The notes under the pieces are model-generated. The model was given only the letters and a program-made list of their open reading frames with translations. It searched no databases and was not told the origin of the DNA. A stretch of DNA of 10,116 nucleotides from Pseudozyma flocculosa PF-1 (taxonomy: Eukaryota > Basidiomycota > Ustilaginomycetes > Ustilaginales > Ustilaginaceae), in contig NW_006920891.1 in the NCBI RefSeq assembly GCF_000417875.1, positions 158,860-168,975 of the forward strand, written 5' to 3'. Position 1 is the first letter of the stretch. Each line of letters begins with the position of its first letter. Positions 7,123-10,116 of this stretch are shown here, piece after piece. The position numbers were made by a program, and so were the translations under genes.

Positions 7123-10116
7123 CTAGTCGACGTCGGGCGAACCCAGACTGCTCAGCGAGCTGCGCGGCGAGCCGGGCTCAGCACCCTCCTCGCTGCTCGG
7201 CGCCGTCGGCTTGAACATGTCAAAGTCGTCGTCGTCGACATCCGTCGACCCTACCCCCCGTCCAAAGGACGGCAGCCAGCCCGCCGGCTGCGCCGAGTCG
7301 CCCTCGTCGGCGTCAGTCGACGCCAGAGTCAGCCCGGACCCGACCCGCGGCGCACCCTCCGCCGTCGCCTCGTCGTCGTCGGCATCGTTCATCACCGACG
7401 ACGGCGCCGATGCCGTCGCTGCTGCCGCCGCCTCCTTCTCGCTGACCGCCTTCTGGAACTTCTGCCTCGACTTGCCGCCGATCGGTCGCGTCGTCCGGCG
7501 CCGGTAGAAGAGCAGGTAGGCCGACGAGCTCTTGACCGTCTCGGGGTTGGGCACGGGCCGCACGCTCGAGTCGTCGAACTCGTACCACTTGCCGTCGGCG
7601 GGGCTCTTGGCGTAGGCCGTGTAATGGCCGCCGCCGAGGCCGCCAAAGTGGTTGTCGACGCCGTACAGGTCGTAGATGGGCGCGTCGATGGCCACCGCGT
7701 CGTCGTTGTCCTGCTCCGGCTGCAGGATGCCCGAGCCGTACATGCTCTCGCCCAGCTCCTCGCCCGACTCGGCCGCCTCGGCCTGCACCCGGCGTGCCGC
7801 CTTGGCGCCCTCGACGCGCTCGCTCAGGTCGAGCCCCTCGAGCGGGAAATCGACGTTGACGTTGAGCTTGTCCCGCGAGTGCCGGCCAGCGCTGAAGCGC
7901 TTGAGGTGCACGACGAGAATGTCGGGCGCCTTCCACAGGTCAAACTTCTTGGTCGCCTGGCGGAAGTCCTTGCACGACGGGCAGTACCACGGGTCGTCCT
8001 CGCCCAGCTTCTCCTCGCGCGTGAACTCGTCCATGCAATCCTCAATCGAGAGCGCCTTTGGCTTGGCGTTGGCCGCCCCGCCGCTGCTGGCGGCGCTGCG
8101 CTCCTTGGCAATCTCGTCGTCGACGGCCTCGGCATACTGACCCCACTGGTGGCTCGACTCGGCGGTGAAGAGGCACCTCTCAAACGCCTCGGCCGTCCAG
8201 GTGCAGATGAGGGCGCCGGACGTGTAGACCAGAGGAAGCCCGCCGGCAGGGACCGCAACCGCCTCGGCCTTGCCCTTGGCGTGATCCGACTGCGGTTCTG
8301 GCGTTGCGGGGGGCGACGGCATCGCCGCGTCCGAGGCAAGCTCGTCGACTTCCGGAGCGTTCGTGACGATGTCGTCCTCGAAAGTCGCGTCGGCATTGAC
8401 GGCCTTCGACGGCTCTGCCGAAGACGCCTGCTGGGCAAGGCGCGCGAGCCGCTCGACGAGGTCTTCGGCCATGTGCTCGGTCGAGTCGTTGTTGCCCCCC
8501 TTCGGGAACGGGTTGCCGGCCTCGGTGACCGTCGTGAACTTGATCGACTGGATCATCCTGGACGACGCCTTGTGCACCGGCTGCACCGCCGGCTCGCTGG
8601 GCCGGTCGACCATGACTGGCGCATCGTCGGCCTGGACGTCCGGCACCTCGACGGCGACGCCGTCCTCGCGGATCTCGGTGACCACGCCAGCAGTCGAAGG
8701 CGCCGGCAGAGACTCGACGACGTCGTCGACGACGGCGTCCGAGGCCGCATGTGCATTGGTGGCCTCGTCGACCAGCTCCCAATCCTGCATGCCGGCTGCT
8801 CCGCTCGAGGTCGATGCGGCTGCCGCGCTGGCATCGATTTGGTCCGGGTGCGGAGAAAAGCGCCTGTACTGCTCCAGCACGATGCGTTGGATGGCATCCG
8901 GATCGTTGACCTGGTCCTTGGGCACGGCGACGAAGAAAGGTAGGCCGGCGGCACGGTGGTCGTTCCTGCGGCTCATGAAGGCGCGAGAAGCGCCGCTGCT
9001 GCCGCTGGCTCCAGCGCTGCTGGAGTCGATGCTGGTGAAGACGGGCACGATGGCAGCCTCCTCCTCGGGGATGACGAGTCCTTCCTCGGCGTCTGCCAGC
9101 GTGCTGTGGTAGCGGTAGCCCTTGAATACACGCTTGGGCGGGCAGTAGTCGGAGGGCAGCTCCCAGAAGTAAATATAGTCCTGGGACTTGATGTCGATAA
9201 CGGGCTCGTAGTCTTGGACCCACTTGAAGATGCGGCGCGACCACACCTCGCCGGCGATGAGCTGTGCGTGCGGGTGCGGTTGCGGGACGAGGTCGAGGTA
9301 TGGGATTTCAGGACAAGAGAAGCGAGAAAGCAACGGGGCGTTAGCGATACGAGTCTCGGTGAAGGCAGGGAGAGACCCATCTCCGGACGCGGCCTCCGAC
9401 ACTCACCCTCTTGGTGGCGACGCCAAAGTGCGAGGCGACCTTCTGCCTAAGCTGTCCGACGTTGGCGCCGGCGGGCAGCTGCACCTCGAGCGAGGTGATC
9501 TGCTTGGTCGGGTCATGGGGGACGAAGAAGACCGAGCAGCGCCACTTCTTCTTGTTGGGGATGGGCAGGGTGAGGTACATGAACGGGTCGAACTTGATCG
9601 ATACCTTTTCGCAGTCTGGGCAGACGAGCGTGCTGCGGTACTGGCCCTGGAAGAGGTCGACGATGACCGAGTCGTTGCGCGCCTTGTAGATGTCCCACTG
9701 CTTCTTGGCAAAGGCGACCATCTCCTTTTCGCCGCCGCCGGCCCAATCGGGCGCCTCGATGTAGGGCTTCTTGATGATCCTGTTGAGGTCCTCGTGGAGA
9801 CCATCGAGAAGAAAGGCGAGCAGCTCCTGGCTGTCGTGCTGGGCGTAGCCGCTGAACTGCGGCGCGAAGCGGGCCAGCGCGTGCTTGAACTCGCGCGGCC
9901 AGAACGAGCCGCCCTGGCCGTCCCACAGCTGCTTGATCAGGTTGCCAAACGCCTCAGCGATGGCACCGCCCATGCCGAGCGGGTTGTCGGTGTTGAGCTC
10001 CTCGCGGTAGACGCCAGAGACAAAGTACTGCTGCAGCTCGTACGTGTTGCTGAGGCACTGGAGCGCGCTGTTCATGAAGCAGGTGTTGCCGAGGTTGTTG
10101 AGGCCACGAAGGCCGC
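7123..10116 (-). CDS. UBP12: Ubiquitin-specific protease, Ubp12/USP15 type, 5'-truncated (exons 9407-10116, 7123-9261)
   Basis: Cysteine protease that removes ubiquitin from proteins. The visible 948 residues start just before the Cys box [14 protein letters not shown], with catalytic Cys at visible residue 12 (codon 10081-10079). GYAQHDSQE (89-97) follows, then the first zinc-ribbon pair CPDC (165-168). After the intron, [13 protein letters not shown] resembles the insert that splits Ubp12-like catalytic domains. Residues about 380-575 are a low-complexity Ala/Ser/Asp-rich insertion. The domain then resumes with the second pair WYCPSC (661-666), [10 protein letters not shown], the His box GGHYTAY (His782, codon 7626-7624) and WYEFDDSSV (Asp799). 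The triad and both CxxC pairs are intact, so an active enzyme is expected. A 124-residue acidic, Ser-rich tail ends at TAG 7125-7123. The start, and any N-terminal DUSP domain usual in this family, lie beyond the right edge. The family is very secure; orthology to yeast Ubp12 is likely. Confidence 0.96.
9262..9406 (-). other. Intron in the UBP12-like gene
   Basis: The intron is 145 nt long, with donor GTGAGT from 9406 downwards, a CTAAC branch motif about 80 nt before the end, and acceptor CGCACAG ending at 9262. That acceptor is the first AG after the branch motif. It is phase 0 and joins GVATKR to LIAGEVWS. The upstream frame reads on 22 residues into the intron before a stop, and the downstream frame is open through most of it, so an automatic caller could wrongly extend either exon. 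Confidence 0.88.

Noticed and set aside
6697..8943. A 748-codon open frame on the plus strand, opposite the ubiquitin protease gene.
   Set aside because: It is the antisense shadow of a GC-rich coding exon. Its composition is Arg/Val/Leu-heavy with no recognisable domain, while the minus strand holds an unmistakable protease.
8180..9244. A 354-codon minus-strand frame and other long frames overlapping the protease exon.
   Set aside because: They are frame-shifted readings of the same exon, rich in Arg and Gly, with no family match.

Overview
The window looks like nuclear DNA from a GC-rich fungus. It contains spliced protein genes with short GTGAGT...AG introns (111-158 nt), branch-point-like CTGAC/CTAAC motifs and two genes of the fungus-restricted velvet family. 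The high GC, few introns per gene and long disordered extensions would suit a basidiomycete, perhaps Ustilaginomycotina. That placement is an inference from style, not from a marker gene.

Layout. (1) 1-623, plus strand: the 3' part of a velvet-domain gene (three visible exons, 131 residues). It runs off the left edge. (2) 624-1337: a tail-to-tail intergenic space with a pyrimidine tract, an inverted repeat and a small 7-bp tandem repeat. (3) 1338-2764, minus strand: a complete second velvet gene (three exons, 385 residues). It has a 175-residue disordered, partly acidic N-terminal extension before the velvet domain, and the three exons join in phase at consensus splice sites. (4) 2765-7122: about 4.36 kb with no gene I can support. 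It holds a (GCT)n microsatellite, an alternating CA/CG tract, GGGCA/TGCCC pentamer arrays, a CCTGGC..GCCAGG inverted repeat and scattered splice-like or poly(A)-like signals. It lies upstream of the second velvet gene and downstream of the ubiquitin protease gene. (5) 7123-10116, minus strand: most of a Ubp12/USP15-type ubiquitin-specific protease (948 residues visible, one intron). All three catalytic residues and both zinc-ribbon CxxC pairs are visible. The 5' end is beyond the right edge.

Working together. Velvet proteins are fungal transcriptional regulators that dimerise through the velvet domain to control development and secondary metabolism. Two different velvet genes lying end to end, one of the usual FPGM...EST type and one with a divergent C-terminal box, may encode partners; that is inference. 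The deubiquitinase is probably an unrelated neighbour. The main points for follow-up are the velvet pair, the possible short velvet isoform starting inside intron 1, and the unusually long gene-free interval upstream of the second velvet gene.
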